From positions 1 to 41,221 of the forward strand of contig CAMJIA010000007.1 in NCBI GenBank assembly GCA_946405695.1: a DNA stretch of 41,221 nucleotides. The letters are read 5' to 3'. The notes beneath the pieces were generated by a model, which did not search any database, had not been told where the DNA came from, and saw only the letters and a program-made list of their open reading frames with translations. Positions within the stretch are counted from its first letter, which is position 1. Every line of letters begins with the position of its first letter. The translations under genes and the position numbers were made by a program. Source of the stretch: an uncultured Prevotellaceae bacterium (GTDB lineage: Bacteria > Bacteroidota > Bacteroidia > Bacteroidales > Bacteroidaceae). This document shows, piece after piece, positions 8,892 through 17,949 of the stretch.

Positions 8892-10252
8892 TGGCTGAAC
8901 AGTCCCTGAAAAGACAGCTGAAAGTGTTGACCATCCCGGTATTTATCGAGATGGCCCTGGTAATGCTGTTAGGTGCCGTAGATACTGTGATGCTGAGTCG
9001 CTATAGCGACAATAGTGTGGCGGCGGTAGGACTCGACAACCAGCTGATGTCGCTGGTATTCCTGGTCTATCAGTTCTTCTCGATGGGAGCTGCCATCCTC
9101 TGTGCACAGTATATGGGTGCAGGACTGAAGAAACGACTGGTGCAGGTGGTGGGAATGGCGCTGGTAGTGAATCTGGCACTCGGAATGGTGGTCAGCGCCC
9201 TTCTGTTCCTTTATGCGGAGCAGTTGCTACAACTGATGGGACTGCGTCCTGAGCTAATGGACGATGGTGTAGTCTATCTCAAGCTGACGGGTGCCCTATC
9301 GTTCTTTCAGGCCTTATCACTGACGTTCTCCGCGTCGTTGCGTAGTGCCGACAAGGTAGTCTATCCAATGGTGGTAACGGGTGTTGTCAACGTGCTGAAC
9401 ATCCTCGGCAACTATGCCCTCATCTTTGGCCATTGGGGCTGTCCGCAGTTGGGTGTTGAGGGTGCTGCCATTGCTACGGCTATCAGTCGTGCCATTGCGA
9501 TGGTGCTGTTGGCAGTCATCCATTTCAGAAAGCATATTCCAAAGTTCCCGCTGCACTATTTCCGTCCTATGCCGTGGGAGGAATTGAAGAACCTGTTGTA
9601 TATCGGCATCCCAGCCATGAGCGAGAATATCTCGTATAGTCTGTCACAAGTGGTTATCACCTATTTTATTAATCAGATTAGCAACGAGGCATTGGCAGCC
9701 AGAACCTACTGTGCAAACATGATTATGTTTGTCTATCTGTTCTGTCTCAGCATCACGCAAGGTGGCGACATCCTGGTGGGGCACCTTGTAGGACAACGAA
9801 GACATCAGGCAGCATATATCCTTGGCAACTACTTCTTTCGTTGGTCGATGATCATTACACTAACGGGGTCAGTACTCTTGGCATTGTCGGGCGAGGGCAT
9901 TCTGAGCGTCTTTACCGACAATCAGGAAATCATAGCGATGGGTGTATGGGTGCTTGTCGTTGATGTCTTCTTAGAGGTGGGGCGTACAGCGAATATCTTT
10001 GCGGGCAGTACACTGAGAGCCACAGGCGATACCGTCTATCCCTTTGTCGTGGGAGTTATCTTTCAATGGAGCGTTGCCGTAGGGCTGAGCTATGTCATTG
10101 GCATTCCGTTGGGTTATGGTCTTGTTGGCATGTGGATAGGTTTTGCACTCGATGAGAATATTCGCGGTGTCATCCTTATGCGTCGCTGGCGCTCAGGGAG
10201 ATGGAGGACCAAAGGCTTCGTCAAAGAACATACACCCGCAGAGTTTTTTTGA
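8891..10252 (+). CDS. MATE family efflux transporter
   Basis: This is a 453-residue polytopic membrane protein with about 12 predicted hydrophobic segments, the usual size for MATE (NorM/DinF-like) cation- or proton-coupled drug and metabolite antiporters. The early stretch GAVDTVMLSRYSDNSVAAVG matches the conserved TM1-TM2 region (typically D..MvG..g..alAAvg). The second half repeats the fold. It is the third gene of the frr operon, starting on the last base of the rsgA stop. Substrate cannot be told from sequence. Confidence 0.92.
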   Translation: MAEQSLKRQLKVLTIPVFIEMALVMLLGAVDTVMLSRYSDNSVAAVGLDNQLMSLVFLVYQFFSMGAAILCAQYMGAGLKKRLVQVVGMALVVNLALGMVVSALLFLYAEQLLQLMGLRPELMDDGVVYLKLTGALSFFQALSLTFSASLRSADKVVYPMVVTGVVNVLNILGNYALIFGHWGCPQLGVEGAAIATAISRAIAMVLLAVIHFRKHIPKFPLHYFRPMPWEELKNLLYIGIPAMSENISYSLSQVVITYFINQISNEALAARTYCANMIMFVYLFCLSITQGGDILVGHLVGQRRHQAAYILGNYFFRWSMIITLTGSVLLALSGEGILSVFTDNQEIIAMGVWVLVVDVFLEVGRTANIFAGSTLRATGDTVYPFVVGVIFQWSVAVGLSYVIGIPLGYGLVGMWIGFALDENIRGVILMRRWRSGRWRTKGFVKEHTPAEFF

Positions 10253-10325
10253 ATATTGTGCAATCGATTTTGCATGGTTTTGTCAGAAAACCGTGCAAAG
10301 GTGAACAAGGAAAGGAAAAAATTCG

Positions 10326-10333
10326 TATATTTG
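10326..10333 (+). promoter_or_regulatory. Probable -7 box for the GH13 gene
   Basis: TATATTTG matches TAnnTTTG and sits 29 bp before the chosen ATG at 10363. No clear TTTG is seen at the -33 spacing, so the promoter may be weak or activator dependent. Confidence 0.5.
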
Positions 10334-10362
10334 CACTTAGAAATACTAACTCAAGACAAATT

Positions 10363-12288
10363 ATGCAAAGATTATTCTTATTCACAGTCATTTTTATTGT
10401 TAACATTTTGACTATGAGCGCAGCGAAAAAGAGTACGACAACGATTAATCGTATTGACCCCACCGACTGGTATGTGGGCATGAAGAACCCTAGCGTGCAG
10501 CTGATGGTGTATGGCAAGGGCATTCGCGATGTTCAAGAGGTGAAAACTGACTATCCTGGCGTCATTGTTGACAGTCTGGTACGCCTTGATTCACCCAACT
10601 ACTTGCTGGTATATCTAAACCTGAAGGATGCAAAGCCTGGCACAATGAAGCTGACGTTCCAGCTGAAGAACGAAAAGGGAAAATTGAAAAGTGAGGTGGT
10701 GGACTACCAGTTGAAGCAGCGCGAGATGGCGGGCGAGAAGCGCCTGGGCTTTGACATCAGTGACGTGCTCTACCTGCTGATGCCTGACCGCTTTGCACAG
10801 GGGCCCAATCACCAAGCGCAGATAAAAGGATTGCGCACTTACAAGGAAGACCGCACTGCTCCATCGCTGCGACATGGCGGTGACCTGGAAGGACTGCAAC
10901 AGCACCTTAACTACTTCACCGAGCTAGGTGTGACTGCGCTGTGGTTTACGCCTATCCTGGAGAACGACTCGCCCGATCAGGGCCAGTGGTCCACCTATCA
11001 CGGCTATGCCTGCACAGATTACTATCGGGTGGACCCCCGCTTTGGTACCAATGAGCAGTATCGCCAGTTGATTGATGCTTGTCACAAGAAGGGCATGAAG
11101 GTGGTCATGGATATGATTTTCAACCATTGTGGCTTTGAGCACCCATGGGTGAAGGACCTGCCCTCGAAAGACTGGCTGAACCTGCCCGGATGGCTGGAGC
11201 AATCAGGTGGCACCAGTGATTCACGTGGTACTGACTTCCTTCAGACCTCGTATAAGCTGACACCCGTATTGGATCCCTACGCCTCGGAGGTGGACCTGCG
11301 CGAGACAACGGAAGGCTGGTTCGTCAGCACCATGCCCGACCTGAACCAGAACAATCCGCACCTGATGCGCTATCTCATCCAGAATAGCATCTGGTGGATA
11401 GAGACCGCTGGCATCGACGGCATCCGCATGGATACCTATCCGTATGCCTTCCGCAAACCAATGGCGCAATGGATGAAGGAACTGGACAAGGAGTACCCCA
11501 ACTTTAATACTGTGGGCGAGACGTGGGTGACAGAGCCCGCCTACACCGCAGCATGGCAGAAGGACTCGAAACTGTCGGAGGAGAACAGCTATCTGAAAAC
11601 CGTCATGGACTTTTCGTTCCAAGAAAAGCTCGACTCCGCCAAGCACGAGATTACCGATGGCTGGTGGCGCGGATTCAATCGTCTATATAACTCGTTCTGC
11701 TACGACTATCTCTACCCCAACCCATCGAACGTGATGGCATTCTTGGACAATCATGACACCGACCGTTTTCTGGGTGATGGACAGGACATTACGGCGCTGA
11801 AACAAGGTCTGGCACTATTGCTCACCGTACGCCGTATACCTCAGCTCTACTATGGTACAGAGATTATGATGAACGGCACCAAAGCCGTGACCGATGGTCA
11901 TGTGCGTAAAGACTTCCCTGGCGGATTCCCTGACGATGAGCATAATGCTTTTACCCGTGAGGGCCGCACGAAGATAGAGAACGAGATGTTTGACTGGCTC
12001 TCCAAGCTACTGCATTGGCGTCAGGGCAATGAGACCATCATCCGCGGTTATCAGACACAGTTCATCCCTTATAAAGGTGTTTATGTCGTGGCTCGTCGCT
12101 GGCATCGTCATGGCGTCATCACCATCATCAACGGTACGCGCCGTAATGCTACGATGGAGATGAAGCGCTATGCAGAGCTCTTTGACCCGGACCAAACTGT
12201 TGGCGAGGATGTCATCACAGGACAGAAATACAGTCTGCGTGAAAATCTGCCTCTGAAACCCCGTCAGACAATCGTACTGGAGTATTAA
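10363..12288 (+). CDS. Periplasmic GH13 neopullulanase/cyclomaltodextrinase, SusA-like
   Basis: This 641-residue alpha-glucan hydrolase has a signal peptide (MQRLFLFTVIFIVNILTMSA) and no lipobox, so it is probably periplasmic. Residues about 25-120 look like the N-terminal beta domain of cyclomaltodextrinases. The GH13 barrel follows: region I with Asp250 and Asn254-His255, region II GIRMD with nucleophile Asp357, region III GETW with acid/base Glu386, and region IV DNHD with His464-Asp465. All catalytic residues are present. A C-terminal beta domain closes the protein. An upstream in-frame ATG at 10201 lies inside the MATE gene and before the -7 box, so I use the ATG at 10363. No susB/C/D/R homologue is adjacent, unlike classical starch loci. 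Exact specificity (pullulan, cyclodextrin or maltodextrin) is inferred. Confidence 0.92.
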   Translation: MQRLFLFTVIFIVNILTMSAAKKSTTTINRIDPTDWYVGMKNPSVQLMVYGKGIRDVQEVKTDYPGVIVDSLVRLDSPNYLLVYLNLKDAKPGTMKLTFQLKNEKGKLKSEVVDYQLKQREMAGEKRLGFDISDVLYLLMPDRFAQGPNHQAQIKGLRTYKEDRTAPSLRHGGDLEGLQQHLNYFTELGVTALWFTPILENDSPDQGQWSTYHGYACTDYYRVDPRFGTNEQYRQLIDACHKKGMKVVMDMIFNHCGFEHPWVKDLPSKDWLNLPGWLEQSGGTSDSRGTDFLQTSYKLTPVLDPYASEVDLRETTEGWFVSTMPDLNQNNPHLMRYLIQNSIWWIETAGIDGIRMDTYPYAFRKPMAQWMKELDKEYPNFNTVGETWVTEPAYTAAWQKDSKLSEENSYLKTVMDFSFQEKLDSAKHEITDGWWRGFNRLYNSFCYDYLYPNPSNVMAFLDNHDTDRFLGDGQDITALKQGLALLLTVRRIPQLYYGTEIMMNGTKAVTDGHVRKDFPGGFPDDEHNAFTREGRTKIENEMFDWLSKLLHWRQGNETIIRGYQTQFIPYKGVYVVARRWHRHGVITIINGTRRNATMEMKRYAELFDPDQTVGEDVITGQKYSLRENLPLKPRQTIVLEY

Positions 12289-12309
12289 GCGAAAAAAGAC
12301 AGTAGTTTT

Positions 12310-12341
12310 CTTGTTTTATTAGAAAAAAGTGCGTATCTTTG
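12310..12341 (+). promoter_or_regulatory. Promoter for the endonuclease gene
   Basis: The -7 box TATCTTTG (12334-12341) is preceded after 20 bp by CTTG (12310-12313). The predicted leader to the ATG at 12380 is about 35 nt. Confidence 0.65.
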
Positions 12342-12379
12342 CCCTGTTGAAAAGATACTAACTAACAATCTTATATTCT

Positions 12380-14017
12380 ATGAAAACAAGACTACTACTG
12401 TTATCGTTTTTTATTGCTTGTGGTTTTGGCGTCTGGGCACAAGGACCCAATGATTCTGGCACGTATTATCAGAGTGCCGACGGCAAGAAAGGATCGGCGC
12501 TGAAGACCGCCATGTTCAACATCATCAAGAATCCTAGTGTGGTTTCATATAGTGGTCTTGGTGAGAAGTATAAGTTGACAGATAAACGCGCAGACGGATA
12601 CCTTCGTGACTGGTATTCGAATATCACTAATTATACGTGGAGTGGCTCTAACGGAAATAGTAGTGAAGGAGCAGGGTGGAATAAAGAGCATACTGTACCT
12701 CAGAGCTGGTTTAATGAGGCTTCGCCCATGAAGAGTGACATTGTTCATGTAGTGCCAACAGATTGCTGGGTGAATAATATGCGTTCGAGTTATCCATTAG
12801 CCGAAGTGGGCACTATTAAGAAAGGTTCTGCCAATAACTACAGTATTTTAGGCTCTTGCAAGACTGATGGCTATAATGGTACAGTGTTTGAACCCAATGA
12901 TGAAATTAAGGGAGATTTAGCTCGTATCTATTTTTATATGGCTACATGCTATCAGGACAAAGTATCAAATTGGACGAAAGGTGAGAGTCAAAAGGTTTTT
13001 GGTAATTCGACTTATCCTGGACTGCGAGATTGGGTGTTGGCCATGTTTATGCGCTGGTCAAAGCTAGATCCAATTGACGATGTGGAGATAGCCCGTAACA
13101 ATGCCGTCAAGGAAGTACAGGGCAACCGCAATCCGTTCGTAGACTATCCTGGTTTGGAGGACTACATTTGGGGCGACATGACTGATGTGGCTTTCAGCTA
13201 CGACAACTACGCTGGTGGTGGTCAAGGTGGAGAGACTGCCACAGTGGCTATGCCTACATTCTCGCCCGACGCGGGTACCTATTATAATAGTATTATGGTC
13301 GAATTGGATTGTGCCACTGAAGGTGCCGACATCTACTTCACGACCGATGGTGCCGATGCCTCTGAACAAAGCATCGCATATATGGGGCCCTTCGAGGTTA
13401 CCCAGACATCTACCATCAAGACCGTAGCCATCAAGGATGGCAAACGTAGCGCTCAGGCTGAGGCTACCTATATCATCACAGATGAACCAGTCATTCCTAG
13501 TGGTGAGCCAACTGCCGACTGTGATGTGGTCATCAATAATGCTTTGTTCGGTTCTTCAGCTACTACTACCATACCAAAAACCGATGCTGATGACTTGACA
13601 GGTACTCAAAATGGCATCACTTTCGTCTATGCCCTTGGTACCGGTGCCCAGCGTTATGCTAACGCTACGGAGATACGTCTTTACAAAGGAAATACGCTGA
13701 CCATTGGTGTTGCTGTAGGAACACTAACAGCGCTTGAATTTACAATAGGATCAAAGACAAGTCCGCTTAATGCTGATACGGGGTCATTCTCTGACTTCAA
13801 GTGGACAGGTAATGCTTCTCAGGTGGTTATTACAAGCGAGAACAATACCGCTCTCCGTAATGTAAAGGTTAGCGTTAATGTTCCTTCGTCTATTGACAAT
13901 GTCCAAACAACAACGCTCTCTGGTCAGCGCGTCATCTACAACTTGAGTGGTCAGCGCGTGACTAATCCTACTCGTGGCATTTATATCGTAGACGGCAAAA
14001 AGGTTCTTCTACCCTAG
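12380..14017 (+). CDS. Secreted endonuclease I family nuclease with C-terminal sorting-type tail
   Basis: This 545-residue exported protein has a signal peptide (about 1-20, ending VWAQ). An endonuclease I domain (about 25-265) carries the active-site stretch WNKEHTVPQSWF with His104 and the downstream HVVPTDCWVNNMRSSYPL. EndA-type enzymes are His-Me finger nucleases that degrade DNA or RNA non-specifically. A chitobiase C-terminal-like beta domain follows (about 295-370), then an unassigned beta-rich segment (about 380-500). The last 40 residues hold two copies of LSGQRV and end in GIYIVDGKKVLLP, a tail also found on the M6 protease and CotH protein here and resembling type IX secretion C-terminal signals (inference). 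It probably serves extracellular nutrient scavenging from nucleic acids. Confidence 0.9.
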   Translation: MKTRLLLLSFFIACGFGVWAQGPNDSGTYYQSADGKKGSALKTAMFNIIKNPSVVSYSGLGEKYKLTDKRADGYLRDWYSNITNYTWSGSNGNSSEGAGWNKEHTVPQSWFNEASPMKSDIVHVVPTDCWVNNMRSSYPLAEVGTIKKGSANNYSILGSCKTDGYNGTVFEPNDEIKGDLARIYFYMATCYQDKVSNWTKGESQKVFGNSTYPGLRDWVLAMFMRWSKLDPIDDVEIARNNAVKEVQGNRNPFVDYPGLEDYIWGDMTDVAFSYDNYAGGGQGGETATVAMPTFSPDAGTYYNSIMVELDCATEGADIYFTTDGADASEQSIAYMGPFEVTQTSTIKTVAIKDGKRSAQAEATYIITDEPVIPSGEPTADCDVVINNALFGSSATTTIPKTDADDLTGTQNGITFVYALGTGAQRYANATEIRLYKGNTLTIGVAVGTLTALEFTIGSKTSPLNADTGSFSDFKWTGNASQVVITSENNTALRNVKVSVNVPSSIDNVQTTTLSGQRVIYNLSGQRVTNPTRGIYIVDGKKVLLP

Positions 14018-14081
14018 GTCGAAGTGCGGCGATACAATGTCTTGGGTGAATAGTTAATTATTTATAATTAAGGGCTGCAAA

Positions 14082-14113
14082 TTTGGTGAATATTGAAAGA
14101 ATTTCTACCTTTG
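14082..14113 (+). promoter_or_regulatory. Promoter for the M6 protease gene
   Basis: TTTG (14082-14085), a 20-bp gap and TACCTTTG (14106-14113) match the Bacteroidota consensus exactly. The leader to the ATG at 14206 is about 90 nt, longer than its neighbours. Confidence 0.75.
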
Positions 14114-14205
14114 CTGCCCTTTTGGTCTCTTGATTTCCATCAATTGATTGCGACCGAATTGCATATTGAGTGAATATTGTATCATAAATTATTATAAAAA
14201 CAAAC

Positions 14206-16353
14206 ATGAAGAAATTTATCTTAACTCTCTTGTTAACGGTTGTCACCGTGACGATGATGGCTATTCCCGCCAAGCGCGGACAATGGAAAACACTGACACT
14301 CCAAGATGGCACTGAAGTTCGTGCCACTCTCGTGGGTGATGAACATGGTCACTTCTGGAAGGCTGAGAATGGTCAGGCATATATTCAGAAAGGTGATGTC
14401 TACGTGACTGTTGATGCCCAGAAGACTATTGCAAAGGCTAAGGCTCGTCGTGCCAAGGTAAATGCTCAGCGCGTTCAAAGACGCACTTTCGGTCATCCTA
14501 CTACTATTTTAGGCCATAAGAAGGCTATTATGATTTTGGCAAATTTCAAAGATAAGAAGTTCCAAACTTCTCATGATAATGCCCTTTACCAGAAGATTGC
14601 CAATCAAGAAGGCTATTCAGAGGGTGACTTCAAGGGTTCTATGGCCGATTATTTCAAGGCTCAGAGCCGTGACAAGTTCACACTCGACTTCGATGTTGTA
14701 GGTCCTGTGACAGTCAGCAAGAATGCTAGTTATTATGGTGAAAATGATGAGAATGGCAATGATATGTATGCTGGCGAGATGGTTTGCGAAGCAGTGAATC
14801 TTGCTAAAGAGCAGGTATCTAACTGGAAACAATACGACTGGGATGGCGATGGCTATGTAGATCAAGTCTATGTCGTTTATGCAGGTAAAGGCGCAGCCGA
14901 TGGTGGCGATGCCAATACTATCTGGCCTCATGCATACGACCTCGCTTCTGCTAATTATTATGGTGACGGTACTGGTCCTGTTGCTGTTGGTGAGAATCTT
15001 TATGTCAATAGCTATGCCTGTGGTCCGGAACTGAACGGCTCTACCGGTGATATTACAGGTATTGGCGTTATGTGTCATGAGTATTCTCATTGTCTGGGCT
15101 ACCCCGACTTCTACGACATCGACTATGGTGAGGAGTCAGAAGGCGTTCAAGGTCCAGGCATGGGCTCTTGGGATCTGATGGATGGTGGCAGCTACAATGG
15201 TAACGGTTTCCAACCTGCAGGCTATACCAGCTACGAGCGTTGGTTTGCTGGTTGGGAGGAACCTATCGTACTGAACGCTGAGGATGTCAATGTAACCAAT
15301 ATGAAGTCTCTGCAGAACGATGGTGAGTTCTACATTATTTATAATGATAAGAACGCTAACGAATACTATCTGCTGGAGAATCGCCAGCTTGAAGGCTGGG
15401 ATGCCTCGCTGCCCGCTGCAGGTCTATTCATTCTGCACTGCGACTATGATGCAAAGGTATGGGAAAATAATGCTCCTAACGACGATCCTAATCACCAGCG
15501 CTTCATTGCGGTGTCTGCTAATGGCGAATACCCATATGAGATTTGGGAAGGCAACTATTATTATGATGAAGCAGAACCATTCCCTTATGGCAAGGTTAAT
15601 GCTTTCAACAAGAATTTCAAGGTAAAGTCTTCTGATAAGATTGCCAAGAATGCTGCCCAGTTCTTTACTAAGACCAGCAATGGTACCAAGTGGATGAATG
15701 GCTCTGTAGAGGAGATTACTCAGAATAGCGACAAGACCATATCGTTCAACTATGTTGCTAACTTTGCTGGTGGTGGCTCACAAGGTGGTGACGGCGCATA
15801 TGAGAAAGTTACTTCTGATGACCAGATTGTAGTAGGTTCTAACTATGTACTGTTTAATGAAGATTATTCTTGCGCAAATGGTCCTTTCGAGACCAAGTAT
15901 TTGACAGCTGTCGAAGTCGATTTTGACGATAATACTATTTATAGCGACGAAGTAGCTCCAATGACTTTGGGTGGTAGTGCTAGCGGCTATTCTCTGTTGA
16001 TTGACGGCAAATATCTGACTACCGAGGCTGCTAAGACGATGAAGACTACTGCGACAGAATCTAAGATTTGGAAGATTGCACAGACTGATAATGGTTATGT
16101 CGTGAAGACAGATTCTTATGGTACTGTTCAGTTTAACTATAACAACGGAAATGCTCGTTTCCTGAACTATACATCGAATCAGAAGCCTGCTGTGTTGTAT
16201 GTGCAGAAGGCTGCTACAGCTATTCAGACTGTCAACTCCAACAAGGTGACGACCACTCGCATCTACACGCTTGACGGTCGCTATGTAGGCACAGATCCGA
16301 ACCAATTGCCACACGGTTTGTACATCATCAATGGCAAGAAAATTGTTAAGTAA
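14206..16353 (+). CDS. Secreted M6 family metalloprotease with C-terminal sorting-type tail
   Basis: This 715-residue exported zinc protease belongs to the M6 (immune inhibitor A-like) group. A signal peptide covers about residues 1-20. A probable propeptide extends to about residue 95, and the catalytic domain to about 420. The zinc motif is HEYSHCLGYPDFYD, with His291, Glu292 and His295, fitting the M6 form HExxHxxGxPD. The GSWDLMDGGSYNG segment after it matches the Met-turn region. A later beta-rich part (about 530-670) is unassigned. The end, IYTLDGRY...GLYIINGKK, is the same tail type as on the endonuclease and CotH protein and suggests type IX secretion (inference). A strong terminator follows the stop. 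Confidence 0.93.
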   Translation: MKKFILTLLLTVVTVTMMAIPAKRGQWKTLTLQDGTEVRATLVGDEHGHFWKAENGQAYIQKGDVYVTVDAQKTIAKAKARRAKVNAQRVQRRTFGHPTTILGHKKAIMILANFKDKKFQTSHDNALYQKIANQEGYSEGDFKGSMADYFKAQSRDKFTLDFDVVGPVTVSKNASYYGENDENGNDMYAGEMVCEAVNLAKEQVSNWKQYDWDGDGYVDQVYVVYAGKGAADGGDANTIWPHAYDLASANYYGDGTGPVAVGENLYVNSYACGPELNGSTGDITGIGVMCHEYSHCLGYPDFYDIDYGEESEGVQGPGMGSWDLMDGGSYNGNGFQPAGYTSYERWFAGWEEPIVLNAEDVNVTNMKSLQNDGEFYIIYNDKNANEYYLLENRQLEGWDASLPAAGLFILHCDYDAKVWENNAPNDDPNHQRFIAVSANGEYPYEIWEGNYYYDEAEPFPYGKVNAFNKNFKVKSSDKIAKNAAQFFTKTSNGTKWMNGSVEEITQNSDKTISFNYVANFAGGGSQGGDGAYEKVTSDDQIVVGSNYVLFNEDYSCANGPFETKYLTAVEVDFDDNTIYSDEVAPMTLGGSASGYSLLIDGKYLTTEAAKTMKTTATESKIWKIAQTDNGYVVKTDSYGTVQFNYNNGNARFLNYTSNQKPAVLYVQKAATAIQTVNSNKVTTTRIYTLDGRYVGTDPNQLPHGLYIINGKKIVK

Positions 16354-16377
16354 TTAAATACGAATACTATGAAACAC

Positions 16378-16416
16378 AACCGGCTGACAGCAGCGATGCT
16401 CTCAGCCGGTTTTATT
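16378..16416 (+). terminator. Intrinsic terminator after the M6 protease gene
   Basis: A perfect 10-bp stem, AACCGGCTGA (16378-16387) with TCAGCCGGTT (16402-16411), encloses a 14-nt loop and leads into TTTATTG. The T tract is only on the plus-strand side. Confidence 0.8.
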
Positions 16417-16462
16417 GTTGTTGGCAGATTTCGTCGTACTGCCAAGGTTTCAAAAAAACAGA

Positions 16463-17119
16463 TTAGAAGTTCACACCCACATTGATGAAGAAGTTGCGGT
16501 TACGGACAGCATCAAAGTCACTTTTACCAATGTTGGCAATACCGAAGTTAAAGCCAACTTCTGCATACAGCATCTGGTACTCTACGCCACATCCTACGCG
16601 CAGACCAGCATCAAAGCGATTAGCATAATTGAAACTGCTCTCCGAGGTGCGGTCGTCGACATTACGAGTGTAAGTCTTAGTCTTACCGCCAACACCTAAT
16701 GCCAGATAGCCACCAAGGAACGGGTCGATATACAAGTCATCAATGATGTCGAAGCCATACTTAACGACAACGGGAACTTCCAGATAAGACAGACGATAGG
16801 TAATCTTCTCAAGATTCTCATCGTAAATCTTACTCTCACCACCCTTCTCAGAGTAGAGTAAACCTGCCTCCAACCAGATTGGTGTAGAGTTGGCCAACTG
16901 CAGGCCATATACGGCGCCGAAAGCCCAACCAGTACGGCTGTCAGTATCCATTGTGGCCATATCGCTTGACATAGAAGCAATATTCAGTCCCAAGCGAATA
17001 CCATAATAACTCTCAGTATCATTGTGGTTATAACGGCTACGGCTACGACTGGTGCCAAACTGGGCGAATGAAGGAGCTGCCATCAATCCTGCCAGTATCA
17101 GAATAAATAGTTTTTTCAT
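16463..17119 (-). CDS. Outer-membrane beta-barrel protein (PorT/OmpW-type small barrel)
   Basis: This 218-residue protein has a signal peptide (MKKLFILILAGLMAAPSFAQ). Alternating hydrophobic beta strands run to a C-terminal Phe (FFINVGVNF), as expected for a BAM-inserted barrel of about eight strands. Typical features are YYGIRLGLNIA near the start, LEVPVVVKYGF mid-protein and DAGLRVGCGVEYQMLYAEVGFNFG near the end, fitting the outer membrane beta-barrel (PF13568-like) family. A short Arg/Ser/Tyr stretch (SRSRSRYNH) precedes the barrel. It has its own promoter right after the LytTR regulator gene, so it may be a regulatory target of that system (inference). Function unknown. Confidence 0.85.
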   Translation of the reverse strand: MKKLFILILAGLMAAPSFAQFGTSRSRSRYNHNDTESYYGIRLGLNIASMSSDMATMDTDSRTGWAFGAVYGLQLANSTPIWLEAGLLYSEKGGESKIYDENLEKITYRLSYLEVPVVVKYGFDIIDDLYIDPFLGGYLALGVGGKTKTYTRNVDDRTSESSFNYANRFDAGLRVGCGVEYQMLYAEVGFNFGIANIGKSDFDAVRNRNFFINVGVNF

Positions 17120-17153
17120 GTTTCTTGTTCAATATTTATTGATTACAAGGCGC

Positions 17154-17184
17154 AAAGGTACTAATAATTGCCCAAAGGCCAAAA
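17154..17184 (-). promoter_or_regulatory. Promoter for the outer-membrane barrel gene
   Basis: TTTG (17184-17181), a 19-bp gap and TACCTTTG (17161-17154) on the minus strand. The -33 element abuts the stop codon of the upstream regulator gene. Confidence 0.72.
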
Positions 17185-17949
17185 TTATTTGCCAAGAAAT
17201 TTCGTGTCAAGATACTGTTGGAAGGTGTCTTTATACATATCACCAATGGGCAAGTAGGTGTCTTTGTCCATGATGATACGGTTCTTGTTGACCTCCTGAA
17301 TCATTTTAAGGTTGACGATATAGGAACGGTGGATGCGCATAAAATAGTCGGGTAGATGCTCTTCCATCTTTTTCATCGACAACAGGGTAATAATGGGTCT
17401 ACTGTCACCCACAATATGCACCTTCAGATATTCGCTCATGGCCTCAACATAGCGGATGTCGCTGATGCTGACCTTCACTATACGGTACTCAGTCTTGAGG
17501 AAGATGGTGTCGTCTGTATCAGTGGTTAGTGGTTGGTGGTTAGTGGTTGGAGAAATGTCTATACTTGAACTATTCTCTAACCCCTCACTTCTAACCCCTA
17601 ACCTCTCTTTTATACGATTGGCCGCCCGCTGGAAGTCCTGCAAACCGAATGGCTTGAGCAGATAATCTACTGCATTGACCTTAAAGCCCTCAACGGCATA
17701 TTCGGCATAAGCGGTAGTAAAAACAATAAGCGGTGGTGTGACCAATGACTTGACAAAGTCCATACCGTTGAGGTCGGGCATGTTGATGTCGCAGAATATA
17801 GCATCAACAGTATCTTGTTCCAAGAACTGACGAGCCTCCAAAGCACTCTGGCATTGTGCTGCCAGTTCGAGGAAAGGGATTTTACTGATATAGGTGACGA
17901 TTTGCTGAAGTGCCAGCGGCTCGTCGTCAATAGCCATGCAACGTATCAT
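17185..17949 (-). CDS. LytTR family response regulator
   Basis: This 254-residue regulator has an N-terminal receiver domain (Asp8-Asp9 acid pair, phospho-acceptor Asp54 in FCDINMPDL, Lys99 in LLKPFG) and a C-terminal LytTR DNA-binding domain (about 149-250). The linker at about 118-148 is encoded by two 4-unit heptamer arrays (17522-17604), which is unusual. Its start overlaps the stop of the LytS-type kinase gene by 4 bp (ATGA), so the two form a cognate pair. LytTR proteins bind direct repeats near target promoters; the downstream barrel gene is a candidate target. Confidence 0.94.
   Translation of the reverse strand: MIRCMAIDDEPLALQQIVTYISKIPFLELAAQCQSALEARQFLEQDTVDAIFCDINMPDLNGMDFVKSLVTPPLIVFTTAYAEYAVEGFKVNAVDYLLKPFGLQDFQRAANRIKERLGVRSEGLENSSSIDISPTTNHQPLTTDTDDTIFLKTEYRIVKVSISDIRYVEAMSEYLKVHIVGDSRPIITLLSMKKMEEHLPDYFMRIHRSYIVNLKMIQEVNKNRIIMDKDTYLPIGDMYKDTFQQYLDTKFLGK
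17522..17604. repeat. Two heptamer arrays inside the LytTR regulator linker
   Basis: Four 7-bp units GTGGTTA/GTGGTTG (17522-17549) and, 27 bp later, four units CTAACCC, CTCACTT, CTAACCC, CTAACCT (17577-17604). The two blocks are roughly inverted relative to each other. Both lie in the interdomain linker codons. Confidence 0.85.

Noticed and set aside
12380..12445. Endonuclease as a lipoprotein (Cys14 in the leader)
   Set aside because: The residues before the Cys (FFIAC) are a poor lipobox, and the hydrophobic stretch continues to VWAQ, so ordinary signal peptidase cleavage is more likely.
16421..16445. TTGGCAG/CTGCCAA hairpin as a terminator for the outer-membrane barrel gene
   Set aside because: On the minus strand the 7-bp stem is not followed by a T tract, so it is not a convincing terminator.
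16370..16460. Small plus-strand open frame starting MKHNRLTAAMLSAG
   Set aside because: It is the terminator hairpin of the M6 gene read as codons. There is no ribosome site and it lies just after a stop.
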